Source of the DNA: CAYRFQ01 sp964423615
GTDB lineage: Bacteria > Planctomycetota > Planctomycetia > Gemmatales > Gemmataceae
NCBI GenBank assembly: GCA_964423615.1
Contig: CAYRFQ010000064.1
Span: 1-43,030, forward strand
DNA length: 43,030 bases
Reading direction: 5' to 3'
Positions 8,082 to 16,281 of the stretch are shown one piece after another; positions within the stretch are counted from its first letter, which is position 1; every line of letters starts with the position of its first letter. The position numbers and the translations under genes were made by a program. The notes beneath the pieces are model-generated. The model made no database searches. It was not told the DNA's origin and was given only the letters and a program-made list of their open reading frames with translations.

Positions 8082-9857
8082 TTATTCAGCGGCCTTCTTG
8101 GTTGGTTTGATCGGTTGTTTGCGATAAGCGATCAACAGTCGACAACGTGGATCTGGTATCGAAGGATCCCCCGTTTGATCGACCAGAATTTTCCAATCGT
8201 CGTCTTCTCGGAGCTTCGTTCTGAGATTCGGATTGAGTTCCGCTTCCACAACCACCAAGTTAATGCCGTGGTAGTTAAGAATGTTTTTCCAATACTTGGT
8301 TCCCAGACGAACGGCCTGACTTTGATTCCAGAGTTCCTCCGATACCAAGTGCACGTGGGCATACAGGAAAACGGGAGCTTCCTTCGGAAGTGTATAGACC
8401 AAGAAGTCGCCGGTAGTTGCCGTCGTGAAAATAGGGCTCTTATACTTGCCTTCGGGATAGTACTTTTTGAGCCACGTTTGAAGTTCAGCAGACCATGGCT
8501 CGGCGTCCGGCTTGGCTTGGGTCAGCTGCGTCGCGAGTTCCCAAGCTGTTCCGTCAGAAACGGCCGTTTCGATTTTGGATGGTTGACCCGATATCACGCG
8601 TTGACAAGGAAGAGACCACAACAGAATGACCAATGCCATGGCACCAGCGATGATCGTATTCTTGAGGCTCGCTTCGGATTGCTCTTCCACCCAGTTGCTG
8701 AACCAGTTGTCACGCTGAACTGCCAGCAACGGTGTGATGGCCCAAGGTAGAACCAAAAACCACCAAATCAACCCTCGTTGGTGGAGCAACGGTTGCAGTC
8801 CGAAGGCAAGTAGAAACAATCCCATCGTCAACGACGGAAGTTTCCGGGCGTAAACGATGGAACCCAAAAGGATGACAAGCGTGCCTATGTAGAGCCACGA
8901 CGGGCCAAACGTTGCTTGGAATCGAAGCGGTTGCCACTCGTCCATCGACAAAACCACCGGATGGTTCGCCATGGTAAGGGTTTGGACATATATCCACGGT
9001 CCTACAGGATTCAAGAGACCTACCGCGAGGAGTGCCCCGACCAGAGAATAGGACAGTTGCTTGACAGTAGGATCCGCCCAGACCTCACCGACCTTCCAAG
9101 ACTTCTCCCACAACGCTTCGCTCGTTCTACCGACAAGCGAAAGTCCCAATAAGATCAACCCAATCGGGAAAGACCCATGTAAGTTAGCCCAAAACATCAT
9201 AATGGTCGGAAGGAAAACGAAGGTCCACTTCGACATCTGCGCTCGGCTAAGAACTAACAGGACCGACACAAAACAAAGTTCTCCAACTAACTGTGGTCGG
9301 AAGACTGCCAAGTTCGGGACGTTCAACAGAATAGATAATGTCAGCCCCAGAAGGGCTAATCGGAAAGAGCCAGAGAGGCGATAGAGCGCAAAGAGCAACA
9401 GCGTGAATATTATGCCCGTCAGGAGAGCATGGGTAAACCGCAACGCATCGATCCCACCAACCATCCGGTCGACGGTGTCTCCCCCAGCTGACGATTCGCT
9501 AATACGAAAGAGCGTATAGAAGCCAAGTTGGCTCAACCAGCTGTAATGGTTCGAGTTGATCTCTTTGGTCAGGAACGGATTAAACGGATTGCCTGTGGGT
9601 AGACTCCCATTCTCAACAATCGACTGGCCAAATTTTAAGTGTCCCCAAATGTCTGTGTGCCAGAGTGGTACGAAATTCAGAAACAAAAACAATACCCCAA
9701 TAATCCCGACGGCAACGACATGACTGGTCTGTAGATAGTACGGAGCCAGTGTCGAATCCGGAGAGGTAAAATCAAAACCCGCCCCCACCTGGATGGTTGG
9801 CTCCGGAGGAATGGGGGTTGCAGAGAGTTGTGATTCCACACGTTTTACTTCAGACAT
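8082..9857 (-). CDS. Polytopic membrane protein, hopanoid neighbour
   Basis: 591 aa with a soluble N-terminus of about 45 residues and roughly eleven hydrophobic segments (for example VVAVGIIGVLFLFLNFVPLW and GLIWWFLVLPWAITPLLAV), then a C-terminal soluble domain of about 150 residues. The first outer loop contains HTDIWGHLKFGQ, an Asp/Trp/His pattern reminiscent of GT-C type membrane glycosyltransferases and related planctomycete membrane proteins. I do not recognise a specific family. The last domain has GTKYWKNILNYHGINLVVVE, where a chain of membrane-enzyme-like segments ends in a soluble fold. The gene precedes shc in the same direction with a 190-bp gap, so a lipid or sugar-transfer role linked to hopanoids is a guess. 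The start ATG is preceded only by a weak GGTGG. Confidence 0.75.
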   Translation of the reverse strand: MSEVKRVESQLSATPIPPEPTIQVGAGFDFTSPDSTLAPYYLQTSHVVAVGIIGVLFLFLNFVPLWHTDIWGHLKFGQSIVENGSLPTGNPFNPFLTKEINSNHYSWLSQLGFYTLFRISESSAGGDTVDRMVGGIDALRFTHALLTGIIFTLLLFALYRLSGSFRLALLGLTLSILLNVPNLAVFRPQLVGELCFVSVLLVLSRAQMSKWTFVFLPTIMMFWANLHGSFPIGLILLGLSLVGRTSEALWEKSWKVGEVWADPTVKQLSYSLVGALLAVGLLNPVGPWIYVQTLTMANHPVVLSMDEWQPLRFQATFGPSWLYIGTLVILLGSIVYARKLPSLTMGLFLLAFGLQPLLHQRGLIWWFLVLPWAITPLLAVQRDNWFSNWVEEQSEASLKNTIIAGAMALVILLWSLPCQRVISGQPSKIETAVSDGTAWELATQLTQAKPDAEPWSAELQTWLKKYYPEGKYKSPIFTTATTGDFLVYTLPKEAPVFLYAHVHLVSEELWNQSQAVRLGTKYWKNILNYHGINLVVVEAELNPNLRTKLREDDDWKILVDQTGDPSIPDPRCRLLIAYRKQPIKPTKKAAE

Positions 9858-10377
9858 AGGACTTTACCACCATTAACAACTACGGGTTCACGGAATGGAC
9901 GAAATGGTTCTGAGATCCGTTATCGGAACGGATGGAACGGAATCTCCAAAACGAGACACGATCGCTTGTCGAGATCGCCGATTCTTGGGCGAATAAACGA
10001 ATCCAATATCCCGAATTTCTATCTCTACGGCGTGAACGAGGGATTCCAAGGAACTTGAGCGAAAATAGAAGATGTTGCGAAAAAGAGAGGCGTCAGCTGC
10101 ATCCAAACAATACCAACCGAACGATTTTGGATTGTGTTGAGTTTATAAGCAGAGGAGACCTTCACAATAGCGGTTTGGAGAAAATTTAGCCGTCGCGAAG
10201 ACTACGGGAGCGCATAATCCTTATGAAGTCGATGACGCACTCCACAAGGAGGAGGATGATCAAGCGAGGAAAAGCTTGAGGGAGAGCGTGGCCGAAAAAA
10301 CCTGTAACCCAAAAAAGCCATCCAGCTTCTAGCAAACCCATACCGTTTGCATAGAAGGCATAAACAAGGTGATAACT
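9858..10377. other. Intergenic region between the hopanoid and pilin genes
   Basis: 520 bp between divergently transcribed genes, so both promoters should lie here. I see no strong hairpin, repeat or convincing gene. Short open frames exist on both strands, but they lack good ribosome-binding sites and recognisable protein features. GCAAA (10332) and TTTGC (10345) form only a weak inverted pair upstream of the pilin. Confidence 0.4.
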
Positions 10378-10686
10378 ATGCAAAGCATTCTATTCCGTTT
10401 GTGGAACGATGACCAAGGTGCCCTGATTACCGCCGAATACCTCTTCGTCTCGGTGATTCTTGTAATAGGTTTGGTCGTCGGTTTGACCAACGTCCGGAAC
10501 GCCATTAACGCCGAACTAACCGAACTGGGCAACGCATTCCTGGCTCTGAGCCAAGGGTACTCGATCACGGGAGCTGCCGGGCCTGGCGGCAGTATTGATG
10601 GCACCACTGTTATCGACACCCCTGGTTTCACTTTGCCAACCATTCCTCAACCTGGTATTCCTTCGATCATCGACGCAATACCTTAG
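10378..10686 (+). CDS. Flp-type pilin 1
   Basis: 102 aa. Type IVb (Flp/Tad) pilin-like protein: short basic leader, then GALITAEYLF followed by a hydrophobic helix (SVILVIGLVVGL) and NVRNAINAELTELGNAFLALSQGY. Flp pilins are cut by the TadV-type peptidase before a residue five ahead of EY. Here the G is six residues from the Glu, so cutting would fall after G or after GA. The C-terminus is Gly/Pro/Ile-rich. The ATG at 10378 follows AAGGTG by 6 nt; an in-frame GTG nine bases earlier overlaps that site and is less likely. It has its own terminator, consistent with high separate expression. Paralogue of the gene at 11254. Confidence 0.85.
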   Translation: MQSILFRLWNDDQGALITAEYLFVSVILVIGLVVGLTNVRNAINAELTELGNAFLALSQGYSITGAAGPGGSIDGTTVIDTPGFTLPTIPQPGIPSIIDAIP

Positions 10687-10726
10687 TCAACCCGATCAGC
10701 TGACACGCCATCAGTCTTGAGTCGTT

Positions 10727-10769
10727 AAAAAACCCGCTCCTGCTGTCGTTTCAGGAGACGGGTTTTTTT
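10727..10769 (+). terminator. Rho-independent terminator of pilin 1
   Basis: AAAACCCG plus CTCCTG pairs with CAGGAG plus CGGGTTTT (one bulged base) around a 9-nt loop, followed by seven T residues. It starts 40 nt after the stop codon of the first pilin gene. Confidence 0.88.
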
Positions 10770-11253
10770 GATTGGCTTAGTCCGTCCCATTTAACGGTCT
10801 TCTCGTACCTTGCTCAACAAGCTCCTATCCAGATTCTGTCGCTTACAACATCTCAATTCTAGAGCAAACAATCCCAGATTCTCTACATTTGTTAGCCAAC
10901 TACACATAATCACTGCCTCAGTACCGTTTCTCGGAAGTAGGACGGAGTGGGATGAAGGCAGCTCTTCTTGACCTCAATGAGTCCCACGTTGACCATGAAT
11001 TCCATGGCTCAGCGAGTCATCAGTTTGTACGGGTTGTATAGGTTCTAGGTGTTGGTATGGCTATGCTGGCGTCTAAACCAGAGAAGATGCTGAGTATGGC
11101 TAAAATGTGATTGTAAGCCTCCCCCAGCTTTTGAATAATGAGCCTCAAAGTTACAAACAATTCAGGATTTTCTTTGCTACTGGTTTACTTGCTCTCGGCA
11201 TGGGCAAGACAAAGAAAACGATCTTGAGTTTGTGCTATGAGGAGGTTTCGTTC
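10770..11253. other. Intergenic region between the two pilin genes
   Basis: 484 bp between the terminator of pilin 1 and the start of pilin 2. The second pilin must have its own promoter here. An in-frame open extension reaches back to 11107, but the sequence upstream of 11254 does not resemble a pilin leader. No repeat or clear hairpin was seen. Confidence 0.4.
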
Positions 11254-11577
11254 ATGTCTAAGCTGCTTCAGAAACTGTGGAATGACGATTGTGGTGCTTT
11301 GATCGCGGCAGAATATCTGTTCGTAGCCACAATCTTGGTGATCGGGATCATCGTTGGTTTGTCTTCCGTCCGTGAAGCAGTCAACAACGAATTGGCAGAA
11401 TTGGCTAACGCTTATCTGGCTCTGAGCCAAGGCTACGCCATCTCTGGTCAATTCGGTTGCTGTGCTCAATCGGATGGTTCGCAAGCTATCGACACTCCGA
11501 GCTTGGTTATCGATCCTAGCTGCTTCGGTGCTCCTGTCCAGCCTTCGTTGATCGACAACTTCCCTTGCGTCAACTAA
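11254..11577 (+). CDS. Flp-type pilin 2
   Basis: 107 aa. Close paralogue of the first pilin: both share NDD-x-GALI-x-AEYLF, ILVIG, VR-x-A-x-N-x-EL-x-EL and LALSQGY. The core helix is followed by a C-terminal tail with four cysteines (CC near residue 67, then C89 and a terminal CVN), absent from pilin 1, so a disulfide-stabilised tail is possible. The ATG at 11254 has a perfect AGGAGG 8 nt upstream. The gene ends with its own 3' structured region and terminator. Two different pilins ahead of one tad locus suggests either a mixed fibre or alternative fibres. Confidence 0.85.
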   Translation: MSKLLQKLWNDDCGALIAAEYLFVATILVIGIIVGLSSVREAVNNELAELANAYLALSQGYAISGQFGCCAQSDGSQAIDTPSLVIDPSCFGAPVQPSLIDNFPCVN

Positions 11578-11632
11578 TGTCGCTCGGGTTCCAGGCTTGT
11601 GTTCCATAGTTCCGTAGCGTATGTAGAGGGCG

Positions 11633-11703
11633 AGACGACTGGAGTCTGATGCTCCCGCCTTCCATCGAAATCAAACCTGAAATTGAGATTTGTCCAGTCG
11701 TCT
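11633..11703 (+). other. Long-range inverted repeat in the pilin 2 3' region
   Basis: AGACGACTGG (11633-11642) and CCAGTCGTCT (11694-11703) are perfectly complementary over 10 bp and enclose 51 nt. The pair sits between the stop codon of pilin 2 and its terminator, so the transcript may carry a stable 3' stem that protects the mRNA or is processed. Confidence 0.4.
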
Positions 11704-11733
11704 GGCTTTTAGCAACCCGTACTTTCTTTATTG

Positions 11734-11773
11734 AAAAGAGGTACAACAATCTTCGGATGTACCTCTTTTTTTC
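11734..11773 (+). terminator. Rho-independent terminator of pilin 2
   Basis: AAAAGAGGTAC (11734-11744) pairs perfectly with GTACCTCTTTT (11759-11769) around a 14-nt loop and runs into further T residues. It separates the pilin transcript from the downstream tad genes. Confidence 0.88.
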
Positions 11774-12034
11774 TCTCCCTTCTGACTTTCTCCGTAAGTT
11801 TGTTCTTCCTGATTGTTCGATCATCTTCCCCTCTAGTTGCCCACGTAGTCCTTTTGGCCTTATTGTCCTGGCTGTAAACGTTAGGCCTTCTCTGCGCGTT
11901 GTGCGAACAAGGAAAGGCGGCACTGTAAAGAAATGCGTTCGGTGCTCACATACTCCACACCTCAGAACATTTTCCACCGATAAAGTTATTGACGAACTCG
12001 ACACTTTTTCTGTCACCGAAGTACAGAGTGAACA

Positions 12035-12676
12035 ATGACGAACCCGTTTTTCTTCCCTGACCCTGTGTTCGGTTGGGCGTTTCTTGGCATCCTGGGCATC
12101 TTGCTTTGTATTGCCTCTTATACGGACCTGAAAAGTTTGGTGTTACCGAAGTGGCTCACCATTACGATCTTTGCCCTCGGGATCATCGCCAACATTGTTC
12201 GCGGGGTCGTCCTGAGCTTGAACGATCACGAAGTTTGGGTCCTCGGGCAAAGCGGAGCCTTTGTCGGAGCGTTAGACGGTTTGTTGTTTGCCTTGGCAGG
12301 GTTCCTCGCAGCGTTTCTACTGTTCTTCTTTTTGTGGATCATGGGTGTTTGCGGTGGTGGAGACGTCAAAATCGCAGCTGCGCTGGGTGCATGGATTGGT
12401 TGGAGCCTCCTCTTGTGGGTGTTCGGATTTACGATCGTAACAGTCGTCGTTGTCGTTATTGGGATGATGGTTTGGGGCACATTGACCGGCAAAAAGTACA
12501 CTGTGCCGAAAGCAACATCCTCCCCGGACGGGAAAAAGAAATCGCCAACTGGCTTTGCCTTACCCCTTGCGATTGCTTGCTTACTCGTGTTGCCTTGGGC
12601 CTTGCGTAGGGACCTTCAGGTCGGCCCAGAAGGCTCTTCCAATACCAGAGCCCAAGCAGCTGTTTCGAACCAGTAG
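12035..12676 (+). CDS. Tad prepilin peptidase (A24 family, TadV/CpaA-like)
   Basis: 213 aa inner-membrane aspartic peptidase that cleaves the leader of Flp pilins and TadE/TadG pseudopilins. The two catalytic aspartates are visible: D31 in ASYTDLKSLVLP and D110 in the GxGD-type motif CGGGDVKIAAALG. Several membrane segments surround them. It lacks the N-terminal methylase domain of large prepilin peptidases, as expected for the TadV/CpaA class. A charged soluble tail of about 45 residues ends in NTRAQAAVSNQ. It opens the tad operon after the two pilin genes; only a weak purine stretch (AGAGTGAACA) precedes the ATG. Confidence 0.9.
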   Translation: MTNPFFFPDPVFGWAFLGILGILLCIASYTDLKSLVLPKWLTITIFALGIIANIVRGVVLSLNDHEVWVLGQSGAFVGALDGLLFALAGFLAAFLLFFFLWIMGVCGGGDVKIAAALGAWIGWSLLLWVFGFTIVTVVVVVIGMMVWGTLTGKKYTVPKATSSPDGKKKSPTGFALPLAIACLLVLPWALRRDLQVGPEGSSNTRAQAAVSNQ

Positions 12677-12778
12677 AAACCTCACCGTTAATTACTTCAT
12701 CCCGAAATCGAGCAATCCCCCAACATCCTCCACCGTTGACCGCTCTTATTTGGGTTCAGAATGGAAGGAGCCATCCAC

Positions 12779-13192
12779 ATGAAAAAAACACGTAGAGGGA
12801 CCCGTTCGGGATCTCTCACGCTCGAACTACTCCTGATTCTGCCAATCCTGCTGGTAATCATCCTGGCGATAGTTGAATTCAGTCTGATCCTGGTCGCACG
12901 CCAACAACTCACAGCTGCGAGTCGGGAAGGGGCGAGGGTAGCAGCGATGGGAGGGACCGAATCCGAAGTCGAAGACGCCGTCCTGAATACCTTGGGTTCC
13001 GGTGTTCTCTCAACAGCTACGGTCAATTCTGTTCTCGAGGATGCCAAGGGAAATCCCCTTCCCACCGGAGCTCAGGTTAGGGTAGTAGTGAGTCTGCCCA
13101 CAGCAAGGGTTACGCCGAATTTGCTTGCCCCCATAGGCTTTAGTATAGCCAATGATGTTCTACGAACCCGAACTGTTATGACGAAAGAGTAA
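12779..13192 (+). CDS. TadE-like minor pilin (pseudopilin)
   Basis: 137 aa. TadE family: a basic leader MKKTRRGTRSG, then SLTLELLLILPILLVIILAI with Glu at +5 after the Gly, the prepilin-peptidase signature, then VARQQLTAASREGARVAAMGG, the conserved helix of TadE proteins. The rest is a small soluble domain ending VLRTRTVMTKE. TadE-like proteins are processed by the TadV peptidase and act as minor components of the Tad pilus. The ATG at 12779 is preceded by AAGGAG 8 nt upstream; the in-frame ATG 18 bases earlier overlaps that site and is rejected. Confidence 0.9.
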   Translation: MKKTRRGTRSGSLTLELLLILPILLVIILAIVEFSLILVARQQLTAASREGARVAAMGGTESEVEDAVLNTLGSGVLSTATVNSVLEDAKGNPLPTGAQVRVVVSLPTARVTPNLLAPIGFSIANDVLRTRTVMTKE

Positions 13193-13309
13193 CATAGTAG
13201 AGATTAGATAAACTATGTCGAATCCGATCCCAACTCGATGATATATGAGTCCTTTGCAGATCGCGACTAACTTAATTGACAGGTTGCCGACATCAAGGAG
13301 TTTCTAAAC

Positions 13310-14479
13310 ATGAGAGCAAGTACGTTATTAGTGTTAACCATCGCGATCCTCATTGGTGTGGGTGTCGCGGTCGCAGCCCGCCTTTCCGGAATATTCCGAC
13401 GAGTGGAGGCTACACCACCTCCCGCCGTGGAAACCAAGGTGTTGGTGGCCGGGCAAAATATCTTCAAAGGCGGACTCATGACTCCGAACTTCGTGACAGT
13501 CCGAAACATGACTCCGGAGGAACTTGAGCACTATCGCCAACACAAGGACGAATACCTTCCCGCAACCCCCAATGCCATCGCCTTGAGGGTCGCCGACGCC
13601 GACATCCCCACGGACCAACCGATCCTGAAGAAACATCTGAAACCGATGGAGCTTCCGTCGTCCTTGAATACCCGTCTGCTCCCTTCTATGCGTGCCATTA
13701 ACTTGTCCGTCACAAAGGACAAGGCCAGCGGTGGACTTATCCGTGTTGGGGAGTGGGTTGACGTGCTGTTCACTAGCGAGATCACCGATCCCGATGGGAA
13801 CAAGACCGTCCGAACGGCACCCCTGGCTCGCCGCGTTCGAGTGATCGCCAAGCGAAATACCCTTTGGCCCGTATTTGCTCCGTTGGATCCTGAAAAGCCC
13901 ATCCCGTTTACCCTGGAATTGAATCCTTACCGAGCGGCTCTGGTGGAATTCGCTAAACGCCACGGCGAGTTAACCCTCACACCCCTACCCGAGAGTGACC
14001 AAAAGAAACTGGAAGTCACTCGCACCGCGTTACTGAAAAAGGGAGGGGACATCAAACTCGTCCAGTTCAACGATGACGGAGCCCTCGATGCTCAGGCAGA
14101 AGAAGACCGTGTCGCAGCGTACAACCGGGGTGAACTCGTTATCGGAGAGCAAGACCTCATTCGGCTCTTCGATTTGAAGGTGGCCATTGCGCCAACCGGT
14201 CCACCACCAGAGAAACGAGTTCATATCCAACAAGTCGTGAAAACCGACATCATGAAGCCCGCCACGTTCACTCTCACGGGGCAACGGATTGTCGCCGACG
14301 AAAAGAAACAATCGGTTCAAGTCCAGAACCTACCCCAAAACAAAAAATCTGGCTTCCAGTTTGGAGTTGCTGACTGTCCCGCGTGTGAGAAAATCAACCA
14401 AGCGAATCGACAGAGGTCTATACAGGGAGCTAATGCCGCCGTCCGTCGCGTCAATGTTTCCCAGGGAACTGGTCAATAA
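13310..14479 (+). CDS. cpaB: Flp pilus assembly protein CpaB (RcpC-like)
   Basis: 389 aa. An N-terminal membrane anchor (residues 3-24, LLVLTIAILIGVGVAVAARL) is followed by a SAF-like domain (ETKVLVAGQNIFKGGLMTPNFVTVR) and the CpaB/RcpC core (RAINLSVTKDKASGGLIRVGEWVDVL, with the later VRVIAKRNTLWPVF). The family is a periplasmic component of the Tad machine, possibly gating or stabilising the secretin. The C-terminal 100 residues are charged and less conserved, ending in a small CPAC motif. AAGGAG lies 11 nt before the ATG. It is downstream of tadE in the same direction. In many tad loci a secretin gene (cpaC/rcpA) follows; here it does not. Confidence 0.88.
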   Translation: MRASTLLVLTIAILIGVGVAVAARLSGIFRRVEATPPPAVETKVLVAGQNIFKGGLMTPNFVTVRNMTPEELEHYRQHKDEYLPATPNAIALRVADADIPTDQPILKKHLKPMELPSSLNTRLLPSMRAINLSVTKDKASGGLIRVGEWVDVLFTSEITDPDGNKTVRTAPLARRVRVIAKRNTLWPVFAPLDPEKPIPFTLELNPYRAALVEFAKRHGELTLTPLPESDQKKLEVTRTALLKKGGDIKLVQFNDDGALDAQAEEDRVAAYNRGELVIGEQDLIRLFDLKVAIAPTGPPPEKRVHIQQVVKTDIMKPATFTLTGQRIVADEKKQSVQVQNLPQNKKSGFQFGVADCPACEKINQANRQRSIQGANAAVRRVNVSQGTGQ

Positions 14480-14879
14480 TTTTTTCCCCAATCAAACCAC
14501 GTTCTTTTTGAAACCGAACCTTGTTTTCTTTTCTCTCACCCACGGTGTATCCCCCTTCGCGCAGATTCATCCTTCTCCACTTTGGAGAGAGGGCCAGACC
14601 TGAGCGGAGCGGGGAACACGGGGAAACCCACGGGTGAATGGCTCTTGATCTTGAGGAGTAACTCGGGACGGCGAAACGCATCCAACACCAAACAGGAACG
14701 GGGTTTTGGTGGGCTAATTGTTCGTGTTGCACAATCATCCCGGTGTATCCCGAAGCGACCGACTTCTAACCTTTTTTAACAACCATACCAATAGTAGATC
14801 TTCATTCTATCGTGCCTTTTCGATTGTCATCTATGGAAGGAAGATCGATAAGGAGCAGCCGAGATGGGCTGAAGACCAC
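14480..14879. other. Intergenic region where a secretin gene might be expected
   Basis: 400 bp with no recognisable gene. A small perfect hairpin, TCTCCA-CTT-TGGAGA, lies near 14574-14588, followed by a GC-rich stretch with GAGCGGAGCGGGGAACACGG. AAGGAG at 14850 stands 7-8 nt ahead of an ATG that is stopped after two codons (ATG GGC TGA), just upstream of the next gene. No secretin fragment could be read in any frame. Confidence 0.4.
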
Positions 14880-16175
14880 ATGCGCTGTGTCAACGATAAC
14901 GCCAGGATGTCGCGTCGCGGAACACTGAATCCGCTTCTATTATTCCTGCTATTGATCTTCATTCTTCTGTTTGCTTTCGTCCTCAACATATCCCGTCTGT
15001 GGCTGATCAAAATCGAAGCCAACAACAATGCTGACGCGACGAGCGCGGCGGCGGCGCAGGTGCTTGTGGACGATGATTTGTTACGTGGGTTCCTTCAGGA
15101 TCATCCTGAAAAAATTCCAGAACTGCTCGTGCGGACCAGGATGAGAGCATTGGAGGTATCCAAACTCAATCCGGTGAACGCTCGTGTGTTAAAACTCCGG
15201 GATAACCCTAACAACCTTCCCGACGGAGACATCGTCTTTGGAAGTTTGGACCGACCCGCGGACGATACTTTGACACTCATTGAAGACGTTTCCAATACTT
15301 CGAATACAAGTTTGAAGACCATCAACACGGTCCGAATCACCATCCGGCTCATGAAATCTCGAGGGACCGCTCCGCAGCTTCTCTTCCCGCAGCTCACCAC
15401 GGCCTACTGTCAAGGCCTGCGAGCAAGGGCCTCGGCTACACTCGATCGATTTGTCATTGGGTTTCGACATGCGTTCGACCGACCGATCCCGGTCGCTCCA
15501 ATCGCGCTGTTCGGTGACTTTGGGATGAGTCCGGCCACCAAGTCATGGCAAGCCAAGATCGAAGCCATTCCCCCGGGAGGCTCCGACGATTTCCGGTACG
15601 ACCGTCCAACCGGGAAGTTAGTTCCCAAGGGTTTTGGAATGGGAGACAAACTCCCCGAGTTTACGGTATCCGTACCTGTGTCCACATCACCGATTCAACT
15701 CAGTGCTGCCACGGGTGTTCCCATCTTCGTCGGGATAGGCCCTGGGGATATCGATAAGCTCAACGCACAATTAGCCAATGGCATCACTAAGGACGACTTT
15801 GAAACTTTCGGAGCGCCCTTCGAACTCAACTCGGATTTAGAACTGGAGGTTACTGCCAACCAAACGATCCCTGACAGCCCTGACCGTGACGATGTTGTGG
15901 CTACTCTGCTGGAATTACGTGATTCCGGTTCGATTCGGATATGGCCCCTCTACACAACGATTGATGCTGGTATGAGCAAGGCCATAATCCAGGGTTTTGT
16001 AGCCGCTCGTGTGGCATCAGTGGTAGAACCGGTAGCTTCCGCAGATGCAGTCACATTCACCGTTCAGCCCACAATGCTTGCAACCCATGCAGCCGTCACA
16101 GACGCCAACAGGATGCCCAAAAATGGGATACCAATCCTCAATCCGTATATTTGCAAAGTCCGATTTGTCGAATAA
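14880..16175 (+). CDS. TadG-like pilus assembly protein
   Basis: 431 aa from the chosen ATG. An N-terminal signal or anchor RRGTLNPLLLFLLLIFILLF is followed by NADATSAAAAQVLVDDDLL, the pattern of the TadG N-terminal domain (putative Flp pilus-assembly TadE/G-like). The remaining 370 residues are a soluble domain of mixed composition without a recognisable von Willebrand fold. The start is uncertain: ATG at 14880 and ATG at 14907 are both possible, and neither has a well-placed ribosome-binding site. The frame is open upstream to 14718. It lies between cpaB and cpaE, as TadE/G-like genes often do. Confidence 0.72.
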   Translation: MRCVNDNARMSRRGTLNPLLLFLLLIFILLFAFVLNISRLWLIKIEANNNADATSAAAAQVLVDDDLLRGFLQDHPEKIPELLVRTRMRALEVSKLNPVNARVLKLRDNPNNLPDGDIVFGSLDRPADDTLTLIEDVSNTSNTSLKTINTVRITIRLMKSRGTAPQLLFPQLTTAYCQGLRARASATLDRFVIGFRHAFDRPIPVAPIALFGDFGMSPATKSWQAKIEAIPPGGSDDFRYDRPTGKLVPKGFGMGDKLPEFTVSVPVSTSPIQLSAATGVPIFVGIGPGDIDKLNAQLANGITKDDFETFGAPFELNSDLELEVTANQTIPDSPDRDDVVATLLELRDSGSIRIWPLYTTIDAGMSKAIIQGFVAARVASVVEPVASADAVTFTVQPTMLATHAAVTDANRMPKNGIPILNPYICKVRFVE

Positions 16176-16281
16176 AGAAGATAAGTGGCTGTGGGAAACG
16201 AAACAGTTGGATACGACGCCGACTCGCTGATTCCCACGTAGATGAACGCACAAAGACGTAGAGCCTTGCAGGAGGGACACG

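Noticed and set aside
9932..10189. 85-aa plus-strand frame upstream of pilin 1
   Set aside because: No ribosome-binding site, unusual Arg/Glu/Asn-rich composition and no recognisable motif.
10186..10383. 65-aa hydrophobic minus-strand frame overlapping the start of pilin 1
   Set aside because: Hydrophobic sequence could suggest a small membrane protein, but it overlaps the pilin start and its start codon lacks a ribosome-binding site.
12073..12609. 178-aa frame inside the prepilin peptidase gene
   Set aside because: Overlaps a well-supported A24 peptidase in another frame; composition is not protein-like.
14718..14879. Upstream extension of the TadG-like gene
   Set aside because: The added residues do not resemble a signal peptide or TadG; better starts exist at 14880 or 14907.
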